From contig JANQOF010000067.1 of NCBI GenBank assembly GCA_028279215.1, positions 41,552-105,551 of the forward strand: DNA of 64,000 bases, read 5' to 3'. This document shows, piece after piece, positions 52,696 to 62,021 of this stretch. Under the pieces are notes generated by a model. The model was given only the letters and a program-made list of their open reading frames with translations. It was not told where the DNA came from and did no database searches. The DNA is from Pirellulales bacterium. GTDB lineage: Bacteria; Planctomycetota; Planctomycetia; Pirellulales; Lacipirellulaceae. Every line of letters begins with the position of its first letter. Within the stretch, counting starts at the first letter, position 1. The position numbers and the translations under genes are program-made.

Positions 52696-53431
52696 CCGAT
52701 GTGTCTCGCCAATGCGTCGCGTCGTCAAATTCTTGGGCCGCAATTTCGACTTCACTCGGCCCGTCATCGACGACTTCGGTCCTTCCGGAGAGGAACATCT
52801 CGCCATCGGCCAACTCGACAGCGTCAAGCGTCCGGTTCTGATTCTCCTCACTGTTCCACAGCTCGTTCGCTACAATCATCACGGTCTTGCCGTCGGATTG
52901 CGTCCAGCGAATCGGCAATCCCGCGCGGCGCGTGGCCCGCGACAAGCGGTGAATCACGTCGGTCGTCGGTATGGGGAGCGATCCCGCTAGCACTTGATTC
53001 AATTGGACTGCCAAGTCACCCTCATCGGTGACAAATGGCTCGACGAACACACTCACTACTGCATTGACGCCACCGAGATTCGAGCGTGCTGCAAGAATGA
53101 CGTCCTGTGCGGTGATCGCCACTCGCGGATCGCGAACCTCCTCAGGCAGCAGGTCAGGGAACGACTCAGGAAGCTTGTACGCCAGCCATCCATTCAGTTC
53201 GTCGGCCGAAATCACGGTTTGCCAAGTGCCTTGGCTTTGCAGGTCGCTGTGAAGCGTGGTGAAGCGACTCTCAAGTTGCCGGCTACTCTCACGAAGTACC
53301 TCGCGCGGCTTCTGCAATTCTGCCTCGTAGTAGGGCTGGGCGCTGGTAACGGCCCAGTACATTCCACCTGCTGCGCACAGCAATACGGCGACCACGGCCA
53401 GCAGTCCAATCAGCAACATGCGTCTTAGCAT
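52682..53431 (-). CDS. Hypothetical single-pass membrane protein
   Basis: A 249-residue protein with one N-terminal membrane helix (MLLIGLLAVVAVLLCAAGGMYWAV) and a periplasmic region of about 220 residues: LNGWLAYKLPESFPDLLPEEVRDPRVAITAQDVILAA, then FVTDEGDLAVQLNQVLAGSLPIP. No family is recognised. ATG 53431 is preferred; the frame is open to 53536. It is divergent from lysS. A helical stalk (YYEAELQKPREVLRESSRQL) precedes the globular part. Confidence 0.68.
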   Translation of the reverse strand: MLRRMLLIGLLAVVAVLLCAAGGMYWAVTSAQPYYEAELQKPREVLRESSRQLESRFTTLHSDLQSQGTWQTVISADELNGWLAYKLPESFPDLLPEEVRDPRVAITAQDVILAARSNLGGVNAVVSVFVEPFVTDEGDLAVQLNQVLAGSLPIPTTDVIHRLSRATRRAGLPIRWTQSDGKTVMIVANELWNSEENQNRTLDAVELADGEMFLSGRTEVVDDGPSEVEIAAQEFDDATHWRDTSVIGR

Positions 53432-53597
53432 CGCCCGAGCCTTTTGCCAGCGTAGGGTTCCCAGCAGCGAATCGTAGATACAGCTCGGTTTCAGGTCAAC
53501 AAAAGTGCTGGTCGGACCTGCCAGCAGTCCCGCCATCCTTTTTCGAAGTGTAACTGGGCACTAGAATTACGTCTTTTCCGCCCGAATTGTTCAGTGA

Positions 53598-55208
53598 ATG
53601 ACAGCAGTTATGCACGACCCGCAAAATCCAGATGATGGCGACTTGACCGACCCCCGTGCCGCCCGCCGCCGGAAGCTCGAGGCAATCCGCGAATTGGGTA
53701 TCGATCCGTGGGGAGGAAGATTTGAAGGGCACGCGGCTATTGGAGCGATCCGCGATCGCGCTAAGGAGGTGGTTTACCGCACGGAGGATGGCGCGGACGT
53801 GCCACTCCCCGATTTCGGCTCGCTGCCCGACGACTTCAACTTTCGCCAATGGAAGGCGGACCAGGGCAAGGGCGAACTTGTCGGCCCGCAAGTCCGCGCT
53901 GCCGGCCGCATTGTGCTGCACCGGGATAAAGGCAAACTGCACTTCATCGACTTGAAGGACATGACTGGCGCCATCCAATTGATGGTCGGCAAGAAGCAGG
54001 TGGGCGACGACTGGGCGGTGGTCGAGCAACTCGACTTGGGCGACCTGATTGGTGTCGACGGTATGCTGGTGATCTCCAACACGGGCGAGCTTTCGATCGC
54101 CGCTGAGCGGATTCACTTCCTCACGAAGACGCTCGAGCCGCCACCGGAGAAGCACCATGGGCTCAACGACCCCGAGCTTCGCCAGCGGATGCGTTACGTC
54201 GACCTGGTGCACACCGACGGAGTAATGGAAACGTTCTTGTCCCGCACGCGCATCGTCCGCAGCATCCGCGAGACCCTCGCGCGGCGCGACTTCGTCGAGG
54301 TCGAAGGCCCCACGCTTCACGCCATCGCTGGCGGCGCGGCGGCACGCCCATTCACTACGCATCACAACGCTCTGGATATCGATCTGTTCCTTCGCATCGC
54401 CTTGGAACTTCACCTCAAGCGTTTGCTCGTCGGCGGCATCGAACGCGTGTACGAACTGGGCCGCGTGTATCGCAATGAGGGAATCAGCCCCAAGCACAAT
54501 CCCGAGTTCACTATGCTCGAGGTGTACGAGGCGTACGGCGACTACAACACCATGATGGATCTTACCGAAGCGTGCATCGTCAACGCCATCAAGGCGGCTA
54601 GCGGAACCAGCACGTGCGACAAGGACATCGCCTACGTGCTGCCTTGGAAAGATGAAACCATCGACTTTACCCCGCCGTTTGCCCGTCGAACTTACGATGA
54701 GCTGTTTGCCGAGCACGCGGGCGTCGACCCGCGCGACGAAGCCGCCGTTGCCAAACTAGCGGCCCAAATTGGTTTTGAAACTGCTGGACGTCATCCCGAT
54801 GTCGTCAAGAACGAGGTGTTTGAAGAAAAAGTCGAGGATCGGCTAACAGGTCCCGTGTTTGTCACCGACTACCCGGCCAGCATTTGCCCGCTCACCAAAC
54901 GGAAGCGTGGCGCACCCAACGTGGCCGAGCGGTTCGAGCTATTCATCCAAGGCATGGAAGTCGCTAATGCGTACACCGAGTTGAACGATCCGGACTTACA
55001 GGAACAGCTGTTCAAGACACAGCTCGAAGGCTTGAGCGACGAGGATTCGATGGCCAAGATGGACACCGACTTCGTCCGCGCGTTGCGAAACGGCATGCCG
55101 CCCGCCGGTGGATTGGGAATCGGTATCGATCGTCTGGTGATGCTGCTCACCAACTCGCAGTCGATCCGCGACGTGATTCTGTTTCCGTTGCTGCGACCAG
55201 AGGCCTAG
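53598..55208 (+). CDS. lysS: Lysyl-tRNA synthetase, class II
   Basis: A 536-residue class II synthetase. The anticodon-binding OB fold (AAGRIVLHRDKGKLHFIDLKDMTGAIQL) is followed by motif 1 (HHGLNDPELRQRMRYVDLV), motif 2 (VYELGRVYRNEGISPKHNPEFTMLEVY) and motif 3 (GGLGIGIDRLVMLLTNSQSIRDVILFP). It charges tRNA-Lys. It is slightly longer than the E. coli enzyme (505) owing to N-terminal and AMP-domain insertions. The TAG stop is the first three bases of the palindromic element. Confidence 0.97.
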   Translation: MTAVMHDPQNPDDGDLTDPRAARRRKLEAIRELGIDPWGGRFEGHAAIGAIRDRAKEVVYRTEDGADVPLPDFGSLPDDFNFRQWKADQGKGELVGPQVRAAGRIVLHRDKGKLHFIDLKDMTGAIQLMVGKKQVGDDWAVVEQLDLGDLIGVDGMLVISNTGELSIAAERIHFLTKTLEPPPEKHHGLNDPELRQRMRYVDLVHTDGVMETFLSRTRIVRSIRETLARRDFVEVEGPTLHAIAGGAAARPFTTHHNALDIDLFLRIALELHLKRLLVGGIERVYELGRVYRNEGISPKHNPEFTMLEVYEAYGDYNTMMDLTEACIVNAIKAASGTSTCDKDIAYVLPWKDETIDFTPPFARRTYDELFAEHAGVDPRDEAAVAKLAAQIGFETAGRHPDVVKNEVFEEKVEDRLTGPVFVTDYPASICPLTKRKRGAPNVAERFELFIQGMEVANAYTELNDPDLQEQLFKTQLEGLSDEDSMAKMDTDFVRALRNGMPPAGGLGIGIDRLVMLLTNSQSIRDVILFPLLRPEA

Positions 55209-55366
55209 AGCGTGCTTCGGCTAGCTGTAGCGATGTTGGCGCAAACGACTCAAATCTGGCAAGGCGGCCGAAGCAGGCGAATCTGCATGATTCGTCGATG
55301 TAAGCCAACGTAGCCAGATGCAGACGCAGTAAGCCAGCACGCTACAGATAGGCGAAGGGCACTGTA
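55206..55366 (+). repeat. Palindromic dispersed element, copy 2 (161 bp, TA-bounded)
   Basis: It begins TAGAGCGTGCTTCGGCTA and ends with CGAAGGGCACTGTA; the ends are mutually inverted, as are CTGTAGCG/CGCTACAG, ATCTGGC/GCCAGAT and CGAATC/GATTCG. TA bounds both sides. It is nearly the reverse complement of 29783-29943 and a close direct match to 57820-57971. It lies exactly at the lysS stop codon. Confidence 0.9.
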
Positions 55367-55469
55367 GAGCAAGTGATGTAGTCGAGTTGTCACATTCAGC
55401 ACAATGTGGCCCCAGGGGCGTATGTTGCACATGTCCCCTGGGATAGCAGTAAGGTTGTACTCTCGCCCC

Positions 55470-56129
55470 TTAGGAACAAAGCCTTCGCCGGTCCACGGCA
55501 AGGAGTGCGATCAATGAAGCTGCCACGAGGCAAACTGCACTCGGCTCCGGAATGGCGATAAGGCGGAAGTTGTCGACGCCGATAATTGTCGAAGTTTGAG
55601 GGCTATTGAACCGGACCTCCGCCCAACCCACCGATGAGAACAAGTCGGCGAAGCTCCCTGCGCCTGCATCGAATTTCTCCCATCCATTCAGAATCGCTGT
55701 GGCGTCGTCCCAGCTTGGGTCGAAAGGTGCTTGGTAGGTCGTCCAAGTGTCAGTGGGGAATACATTCGTTAGCGAGTATTGCCAGCCGTTGTCGACAAGA
55801 TCGGGACGGAATCGAATCCACGCGTCGGTGACATTGTTGGTACGGTAGACTGCGTCGACAGAGATACCGATCACACCCGAATAGTCACCCAAATAGTCGG
55901 CGCTCGCAGTTGTGGCAACGCCAATGTTGTCAAAGCCACCTAGCACCTTGCGGATGGTGAGATGGCCATCGGGATTTCCATCCGTGGCAGCGTGAATCAC
56001 TGTCGACGACGTGGTTGATTGGTCCCATGCATTAAGCCCAGCATCCCATGTTTCGACACTTCCCGGTACTGCTGCGAACGCCACGCAAGGTACGGTGAAG
56101 CCCAAGACTAGAATCATTAAACGCAACAT
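55470..56129 (-). CDS. PEP-CTERM sorted exoprotein
   Basis: A 219-residue protein with a signal peptide (MLRLMILVLGFTVPCVAFA) and a beta-rich body containing several Trp residues (SVETWDAGLNAWDQSTT, DAWIRFRPDLVDNGWQYSL), reminiscent of carbohydrate-binding-like domains. The C-terminal tag is PEPSAVCLVAASLIALLAVDRRR: PEP, membrane helix, basic end. Such proteins are processed by an exosortase and exported to the surface or matrix. No exosortase is in the window. Confidence 0.82.
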   Translation of the reverse strand: MLRLMILVLGFTVPCVAFAAVPGSVETWDAGLNAWDQSTTSSTVIHAATDGNPDGHLTIRKVLGGFDNIGVATTASADYLGDYSGVIGISVDAVYRTNNVTDAWIRFRPDLVDNGWQYSLTNVFPTDTWTTYQAPFDPSWDDATAILNGWEKFDAGAGSFADLFSSVGWAEVRFNSPQTSTIIGVDNFRLIAIPEPSAVCLVAASLIALLAVDRRRLCS

Positions 56130-56646
56130 AGTTTTCTCTTTCTATAAGAAGATCATCCTTAGACTTGCCAAACTGCCGCTAGGCAAAATTGGCGGCAAAC
56201 AATCACCGAATGGCGAAGGCCAACAAGCGAGTACTCAGTCCACATGGAGGTACTCGTGCTCGAAAGAGAGGTCACTAGCGTAGAGAATTCCGTGGGCGGT
56301 GGTAATCTAGGACGAAAGTAGAATACGCCAATTTGAACGCGGTGTCTAGTGGATTTACGACGATCTGGCAGGTATCTCGCCTGCGCGTTGAGCGGTATCG
56401 AACCGTTGAATCGATCGAGTCGTGCCACCCTGTCCTCCTGCTGGCCCTTACTCAGTAGTTGCATTTGGCATGCGTCCTCGCGAAGTCACCAGTCGGTTTT
56501 GTCGTACCAGGGATTATGTATCCAACCGAACTCTATCTAACTGCTCGACGGAGCGTGTGATATCATACCGACTGCCGCTAACTGACCGGAAACAATCGAT
56601 GGTCGCATCCGCCACTCCACCGAACGCCGAACCAACGGAGATTGCC
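56130..56646. other. Intergenic region between PEP-CTERM gene and peroxiredoxin-like gene
   Basis: Just over 500 bases between divergent genes. ORFs on both strands are short, overlapping and lack protein-like composition. No promoter element or RNA family was recognised; it presumably contains both promoters. Confidence 0.4.
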
Positions 56647-57369
56647 ATGATCGTCCGATATGTCGCCTTGCTCGCGCTTTGCTTTACAGCATCGGTTGGC
56701 TTTGCCGAGCCCGCCGAACAAACGCTCGCCAAACAGCTTGAGAGGTTGGCGGCCAACTCCTCCGAGCGCCTGCCAGCCCCGTTGCTCAAACGCTTCGCGT
56801 CCGCAATCGATGAAGTTCGTGCTTCCGACATTGAAAACCTCGCCTTGCAGGCCGGCGACGAAGCTCCCGACGGCACCTTGATTGCCTGGGGAGGCGACGA
56901 AGTGGTGCTGAGCAACTTGTGGAAGCAACAACCGGTAGTGCTCACCTGGTATCGCGGTGGTTGGTGTCCTTACTGCAACGTTCAATTGCAAGCTCTCCAA
57001 AGTTCCCTAGCCGACCTACACGACGCTGGCGCCAAGCTGGTTGCCATTACACCCGAACTTCCAGCGAACACTAAAGAAACCGCCGAGAAGAACGAACTCC
57101 GTTTCCTCGTGCTGCACGACGACCAAAACAAGCTGGCCCACCAATATGGCATCGTGTTTGACCTCCCGGATTCGATAGCGCCGCTCTATCGCGACCGACT
57201 TCAGCTTCCCAAAGTGAATGGCTACGAGAAACTCGAACTGCCGCTGGCCGCAACCTACATCGTGGACCGCGATGGAGTCATTCGATGGGCCTTCCTGGAT
57301 GCGGACTATAAGAAACGCGCCGAACCCGACGATGTAGTCGAGGCAGTGAAGAAGCTCAACAAACAATAG
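56647..57369 (+). CDS. Peroxiredoxin-like (AhpC/TSA) periplasmic protein
   Basis: A 240-residue protein. The signal peptide (MIVRYVALLALCFTASVGFA) supports ATG 56647 over the longer frame from 56422. The thioredoxin fold contains VVLTWYRGGWCPYCNVQLQALQ with a CxxC (Cys-Pro-Tyr-Cys) where typical peroxiredoxins have one peroxidatic Cys, and later AATYIVDRDGVIRWAFLDADYKKRAEP. It probably reduces peroxides or disulfides outside the cytoplasm. The zinc-finger gene follows 27 bases later, so they may be cotranscribed. Confidence 0.85.
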   Translation: MIVRYVALLALCFTASVGFAEPAEQTLAKQLERLAANSSERLPAPLLKRFASAIDEVRASDIENLALQAGDEAPDGTLIAWGGDEVVLSNLWKQQPVVLTWYRGGWCPYCNVQLQALQSSLADLHDAGAKLVAITPELPANTKETAEKNELRFLVLHDDQNKLAHQYGIVFDLPDSIAPLYRDRLQLPKVNGYEKLELPLAATYIVDRDGVIRWAFLDADYKKRAEPDDVVEAVKKLNKQ

Positions 57370-57396
57370 GGAACGACTTGCGATGAGAGGTGAACC

Positions 57397-57822
57397 ATGA
57401 AGTGCCCACGCGACGGTGCCGAACTTGCCGTGGTTCGTGTTGAGGGGATTGAACTCGATAAGTGCCACCACTGTGACGGTTTGTGGTTCGACGCTGGCGA
57501 ACTCGACCGGGTCCGCGAACTCGACCGTTCCGGTGTCGAAGAGCAGATCGAACAACAATACGGCAGCCCTACAGTTGCGGCTGGTGAGGTCGATGGGTAC
57601 ATGCGTTGTCCTCGTTGCGACAATGGGCGCCTGCAACAATTCACCTACACCTACAACAACCGGGTGAGGATTGATCGTTGCAATGAGTGCATGGGCGTTT
57701 GGGTAGATGATAGCGAACTCGATGCGATCATTGGCGAAAATCAGCAACTCGAGAAAATCGCCGACACCAGCGCCATCAAGGCGTTCATGCGTGCCGCCGG
57801 TGCAATCTTCGGCCGCAACTAG
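57397..57822 (+). CDS. TFIIB-like zinc-finger protein (two zf-TFIIB motifs)
   Basis: A 141-residue protein. It holds two zinc fingers of the same pattern: MKCPRDGAELAVVRVEGIELDKCHHCDGLWFD at 1-31, and MRCPRCDNGRLQ ... RIDRCNECMGVWVDDSELD at about 68-108. Each is a CxxC...CxxCxGxW(F/V)D module of the zf-TFIIB family, common but of unknown function in bacteria. The stop TAG belongs to the palindromic element. It is close behind the peroxiredoxin gene. Confidence 0.82.
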   Translation: MKCPRDGAELAVVRVEGIELDKCHHCDGLWFDAGELDRVRELDRSGVEEQIEQQYGSPTVAAGEVDGYMRCPRCDNGRLQQFTYTYNNRVRIDRCNECMGVWVDDSELDAIIGENQQLEKIADTSAIKAFMRAAGAIFGRN

Positions 57823-57971
57823 AGCGTGCTTCGGATAGCTGTAGCGACGTTGGCGCAAACGAGTCAAATCTGGCAAAGCAGGCGAATCGGCACGATTCGT
57901 CGATGCAGGCCAACGCAGCCAAGTGCGGACGCAGTAAGCGAGCACGCTACAGATCGGCGAAGGGCGCTCCA
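57820..57971 (+). repeat. Palindromic dispersed element, copy 3 (152 bp, 9-base deletion)
   Basis: It begins TAGAGCGTGCTTCGGATA at the stop codon of the zinc-finger gene and ends CGAAGGGCGCTCCA. It lacks nine bases present in copies 1 and 2 (GCGGCCGAA) and its right end has CA instead of TA, so it is the most decayed copy. The CTGTAGCG/CGCTACAG inversion is retained. Confidence 0.85.
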
Positions 57972-58019
57972 GACGTCTTCCGATACGGCAACCTGCTCTT
58001 GGCATCATGACGTTCGCGA

Positions 58020-60020
58020 TCAGTCCACTCCTAGCAGCGCGTCGCTCTCCATCGCCTCCCGCTGTCGGGCGACCATGTCGTAGTACATGCCGCGACGAGC
58101 AATCAATTCTTCGTGCGTACCGCGCTCGACGATCCGTCCGCTCTCCATGACCAATATCAGATCCGCCGCGGCAACCGTCGACAATCTGTGCGCAATCACA
58201 AACGTAGTCCGTGAGTGCATCAGCTTGTCGAGCGATTCTTGAATCAACTGCTCGCTCTGGGTGTCGAGGTTGCTGGTCGCTTCGTCTAACACGAGGATTT
58301 GCGGATCGGCAAGAATCGCCCGAGCAATCGACAATCGCTGCGCTTGCCCACCAGAAAGACGCACGCCTCGCTCGCCAATCAGCGTTTCGTAGCCGTTGGA
58401 AAGCTCCACGATGAACTGATGAGCGTTCGCCCGCCGGGCCGCGTCGATGACTTCCTCGTCCGTGGCTTTGGGATTGCCGTAGGCAATGTTATCGCGCACC
58501 GTGCCGTCGAACAAGAATACCTCTTGCTGTACGACTCCAAGCAACTGGCGGTAACTTGCCAGACGGTAGTCGCGTAAATCGACTCCATTGAGCAAAATAT
58601 GGCCCGAGGTCGGGTCCTGAAACCGGGCAATCAAATCGGTGATCGTCGTTTTTCCAGCGCCGCTACGGCCAACTAACGCCACTGTCGTTCCGCCAGCAAC
58701 CGCGACGTTGAAGTCTGCGACGACAGGCTGTTCTTCGTGATACTCGAAGTTAACCTCTTCGAATCGAATCTCGTCCACGCAATCTGGCGTGTCGATGGCG
58801 TCGGGTCGGTCGGGCTTGTCCACCGGCGAGTCGAGCACTTCAAACACGCGCTCCATGCCGGCCAGCGACCGCTGCAACTCGGAGAACGAGTTGACGATTT
58901 GCCACACCGGCTCGAGCAACATCAGCGTATACCATTGAAACGCCATGATGTCGCCCACGGAGGTCTTGCCCGCAATTTGCATCCACCCGCCCATCCAGAT
59001 GATCACCACATTCACCGCGGCCATCAAAAAGCCCCAACTGCTCCACAGCAGAATCTCGCGCCAATGGGCAAACAGTTGCTTGCGGACAATCGTGTGGCGG
59101 CCGGTGATGTACTCGGCTTCTTCGTTTTTCTCGCGCTGAAACGATCGCACCACGCGAATGCCGCCAAACGTTTCGCTCACCCGAGCATCGATCGCCGAGT
59201 TCTCTTCGCGCATCGATCGGTAGATCGGCCGAACGCGGTTGGCGATAATCAGGCTTAGGAACATCGCGGGCGGAAGCACCGTCATGGCCATCAGCGCGAG
59301 TTTCCAATTGATGGACAGCAAAATGCCCAGCGCAATCAGCAACCGCACGAGCGACACGCCTGGCGAAATGATCGCGAGCTGCATCAGGCCGGTCGTCAAA
59401 TCGATGTCGCCACTCAGCCGACTGATGATGCCGCCCGTCTTCATGTCCGTCAGGTTGTTGAGCGGCAGGCCCAACAGCTTTTCGAACAGTGCTTTGCGGA
59501 GCGACATCAACACCCGCACGTTCAGGATCCGCTGCCAGTAGTTCCGTGTCGCTTCGAGCAATCGCGACAGCAATATCACCGACAGGAAGATCGCGCCCAC
59601 CACATTCAATAGTCCGATGCGACTGGAACTCGACATATCCTTCGCGAGCAGCACGTTGTCGATGATGTATCGCATGAACAGCGGTTGCGCCATGTCGAGC
59701 GCTGCAACCACGAGTGCGAGCGTCATCAGTCCGATTGCGGTTGCCCGATACGGCGCCAGCCACGCAATGTAATCCCACAGGTACCGTCGGCGGACCTCTC
59801 CTTCAGGGCGCCCGCGCTCGTTTCGGCGGAACTTCTCGCTCAGGTCTTTGACCCGTCCGGCGCGATAGGCTTCGCGGAATTCAACGAATCGTTGGCGTGA
59901 CGTACGCTTGTTATGCACGGGAGTTCCAGACCGGAACTCCGGTCGGCTCTGAGAACGGTGGGCAGCGGGGCGACGCCCAATAGTACGTGGTTGCTTTGCG
60001 AAGGAAAGCCCTTTGGCCAC
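58020..60020 (-). CDS. ABC exporter, fused permease and ATPase (MsbA/LmrA type)
   Basis: A 666-residue half-transporter. After a basic 75-residue N-terminus come about six membrane helices (residues 90-400) and an ATPase domain with Walker A VALVGRSGAGKTTI (about 445), signature LSGGQAQRLSIARAIL (about 555), Walker B ILVLDEATS and the IAHRLST switch. The family exports lipids or drugs; MsbA-like lipid export is plausible but not shown. GTG 60020 is the start. It is the last of three minus-strand genes after adk and the DUF1569 gene. Confidence 0.92.
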   Translation of the reverse strand: MAKGLSFAKQPRTIGRRPAAHRSQSRPEFRSGTPVHNKRTSRQRFVEFREAYRAGRVKDLSEKFRRNERGRPEGEVRRRYLWDYIAWLAPYRATAIGLMTLALVVAALDMAQPLFMRYIIDNVLLAKDMSSSSRIGLLNVVGAIFLSVILLSRLLEATRNYWQRILNVRVLMSLRKALFEKLLGLPLNNLTDMKTGGIISRLSGDIDLTTGLMQLAIISPGVSLVRLLIALGILLSINWKLALMAMTVLPPAMFLSLIIANRVRPIYRSMREENSAIDARVSETFGGIRVVRSFQREKNEEAEYITGRHTIVRKQLFAHWREILLWSSWGFLMAAVNVVIIWMGGWMQIAGKTSVGDIMAFQWYTLMLLEPVWQIVNSFSELQRSLAGMERVFEVLDSPVDKPDRPDAIDTPDCVDEIRFEEVNFEYHEEQPVVADFNVAVAGGTTVALVGRSGAGKTTITDLIARFQDPTSGHILLNGVDLRDYRLASYRQLLGVVQQEVFLFDGTVRDNIAYGNPKATDEEVIDAARRANAHQFIVELSNGYETLIGERGVRLSGGQAQRLSIARAILADPQILVLDEATSNLDTQSEQLIQESLDKLMHSRTTFVIAHRLSTVAAADLILVMESGRIVERGTHEELIARRGMYYDMVARQREAMESDALLGVD

Positions 60021-60047
60021 CCGATCCCGCTCACGAATGCCCCTCCT

Positions 60048-60530
60048 TCAAGCCTCATCCCCTGGGTAGCGCAGGAAGCTAAGGTGCAGTTCCGCGTGTC
60101 GGAGATTCAGCTGAATGCGGTCCTCGAGCGACATTTCGCCAAACGCAGGGCTGTGATGCGTCGGCGGATCGCCGCCTTCAAGCCGTTCGATCCCGCGCCG
60201 CAACTCGCTCATGCCCTCGCCAAACTCCACCGGTTCGATGCCGGTCGTGCCACCCTCGACGCCCGGTATGCGGACGCCGCTCGGCATCCCCTTGTCGAGC
60301 ATCTTGGGCAACTGCCAGCGGAGGTACCACCGAACAAACCACGGCGGCGCTTGGACAGGAAAACCATCCCATCCATAGTGAATCCACGCGGCCACGTGAC
60401 CGAGGATTTGCCCCGGCGTCCAATTGCCAACGGCACTCAACTCGCCAGCTTGCTCAGCCTGCTCGATTCGGGCGAGCTCGGCTGCAAGGTCGCCGAGCTT
60501 GTGAAAACGAAGCTGTCGGCGGTTTGGCAT
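60048..60530 (-). CDS. DUF1569 domain protein (DinB-like)
   Basis: A 160-residue protein. RQLRFHKLGDLAAELARIEQ and GNWTPGQILGHVAAWIHYGWDGFP, then LRHAELHLSFLRYP, match DUF1569, a family related to DinB helical bundles. The function is unknown. ATG 60530 is preferred to 60584 because homologues begin near MPNRRQLRF. The frame is open to 60806 but would overlap adk. The ABC exporter begins 27 bases after its stop. Confidence 0.78.
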   Translation of the reverse strand: MPNRRQLRFHKLGDLAAELARIEQAEQAGELSAVGNWTPGQILGHVAAWIHYGWDGFPVQAPPWFVRWYLRWQLPKMLDKGMPSGVRIPGVEGGTTGIEPVEFGEGMSELRRGIERLEGGDPPTHHSPAFGEMSLEDRIQLNLRHAELHLSFLRYPGDEA

Positions 60531-60607
60531 TGCGGAAGTCACGCCCCCATCTTCCGTTGAATAAGTCAGTTTCACAAGCGTCATCTGCCGGTGCTTCGAC
60601 GGAGTGC

Positions 60608-61240
60608 TTAGATACGAAGTCTCTCGCAGATACTGTGGTGGGTTGCCTCGACCGAGCCTGCCCCGTCGACATGAACGACCAGCTCTTTTCTCTGGAAAAG
60701 CTCCAATGTGGGCAACGTTCTTGTACGGTAGTCGTGCAGGCGGCGCTCCAACGCCTCTTGAGTATCGTCCCGTCGCGTTACAAGTTGGCCGCCGCAGACG
60801 TCGCAAGTATCTTCCGACTCAGGACGGTGATACATCAAGTTGTAGTCGAGTCCGCAACTGGCGCAATGGCGACGCGAAAGCGCTCGCTCGATGGTGACTT
60901 CGTCAGGCACATCAATGTGGATCACAGCGTCGACGTCATAGCTCTCAAGAAAGAACTCTGCTTGCTCCGAATTGCGGGGAAATCCGTCGATGATGAATCC
61001 ATAATTCCAGTCGTGCTGCTGTAACCGAGTTTGAATGATTTCCTCGACGATTTCATCAGGCACCAACTGCCCATCATCCATGATGCGCTTGATACGTGCC
61101 GCCAACTTCGTATGCGATTGGAGATTCCAGCGAAAGATATCTCCCACCGAAAGGTGCGTCAGTTCGAGCTTATCGGCGAGCAGCTTGGCCTGCGTTCCTT
61201 TTCCGCAACCCTGAGGGCCCATAATGATGTACTTATACAA
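60608..61240 (-). CDS. adk: Adenylate kinase with zinc-type lid
   Basis: A 210-residue enzyme. P-loop GPQGCGKGT at residues 8-16, GFIIDGFPRNSEQAEF (the NMP-binding signature) and a lid with CASCGLDYN and CDVCGG, the four-cysteine zinc-binding form. It interconverts 2 ADP with ATP and AMP in the cytoplasm. The length matches the family. It starts a probable operon with the DUF1569 and ABC genes. Confidence 0.94.
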   Translation of the reverse strand: MYKYIIMGPQGCGKGTQAKLLADKLELTHLSVGDIFRWNLQSHTKLAARIKRIMDDGQLVPDEIVEEIIQTRLQQHDWNYGFIIDGFPRNSEQAEFFLESYDVDAVIHIDVPDEVTIERALSRRHCASCGLDYNLMYHRPESEDTCDVCGGQLVTRRDDTQEALERRLHDYRTRTLPTLELFQRKELVVHVDGAGSVEATHHSICERLRI

Positions 61241-62021
61241 GTGTCACCTCGCAGCGCGCCTGTGCTCTGAACTAGTCAACCACATTTCTGCTCTTCTATT
61301 GATCGGAGATGAGTTGTTTGTAGAGGTCAAGCGCCTATTCACTCGCAACGGCCCACTGACTACTGGTCAATTCTGTCCGTTTTGTCCTTCATTCCGGAAA
61401 ACGATTTATGACGACTCTATTCATCTCCGACCTTCTCTGCCAGTCTTCGTTTTCCACTATTTTTCTCGATGATTTTCCACTTCGCGGACGGCTATTGGAC
61501 CCTTCAATTGTCCATTGATGCTCGCGCGAAGGGACAATTGAAGCTGAAAGGACTAATGACCAATTCCCAAATGACCAATCAAACTCGTAACCCCCAGCCT
61601 CCAACAAGCGGGTACCTTCGACTTCACGTTAAACGGGTCCCCGACCCCTGGCCCCCGATCCCTCACCCCTCAAACAAGGCGGACGTCCGCCGGCCGCTCC
61701 GCGTGCGCTTCGCCAAACAAGCACCCCAGGCCGTCCGGAGCAAGAGTGGTCCATTGAAAACGTGCCGATTTCAGCCGCCACGCCCGTAGCTACCCGCCAC
61801 TCCCCAAACTCCCGGATCCCAGCCCAGTTCGCCTGACGCAAGCCGCGCGCGGCACACCGGTATGGATGTACAGTATCATAAGTAGTGGCCTAGTTTCAAC
61901 TGAAAACTTGGGAAAGAAATCCACCCTCCCGCATGCGGAAGGTCGGACGGCAGCGATTGGGGAGGGCAACTCGATTGTTTCGATGGGTGCTCGCACCCAT
62001 GAACCTGTCGAGTGGACTTAA
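61241..62021. other. Long intergenic region upstream of adk
   Basis: About 780 bases with no credible gene. A perfect 12-bp inverted repeat CTTCAATTGTCC / GGACAATTGAAG (61502-61513 and 61532-61543) may form a hairpin, and short near-direct repeats (ATGACCAAT) follow. The stretch 61630-61800 is Pro/Arg-coding, low complexity. No RNA family was recognised. Confidence 0.45.

Noticed and set aside
57016..58008. 330-residue minus-strand ORF
   Set aside because: Antisense to the peroxiredoxin-like and zinc-finger genes, and its first 40 codons are the palindromic element.
61502..61543. CTTCAATTGTCC hairpin as terminator
   Set aside because: No U-tract on either side and no gene ends nearby; recorded only as an inverted repeat in the intergenic entry.
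61469..61789. 106-residue plus-strand ORF
   Set aside because: Pro/Arg/Lys-rich intergenic sequence with no start signal or family.
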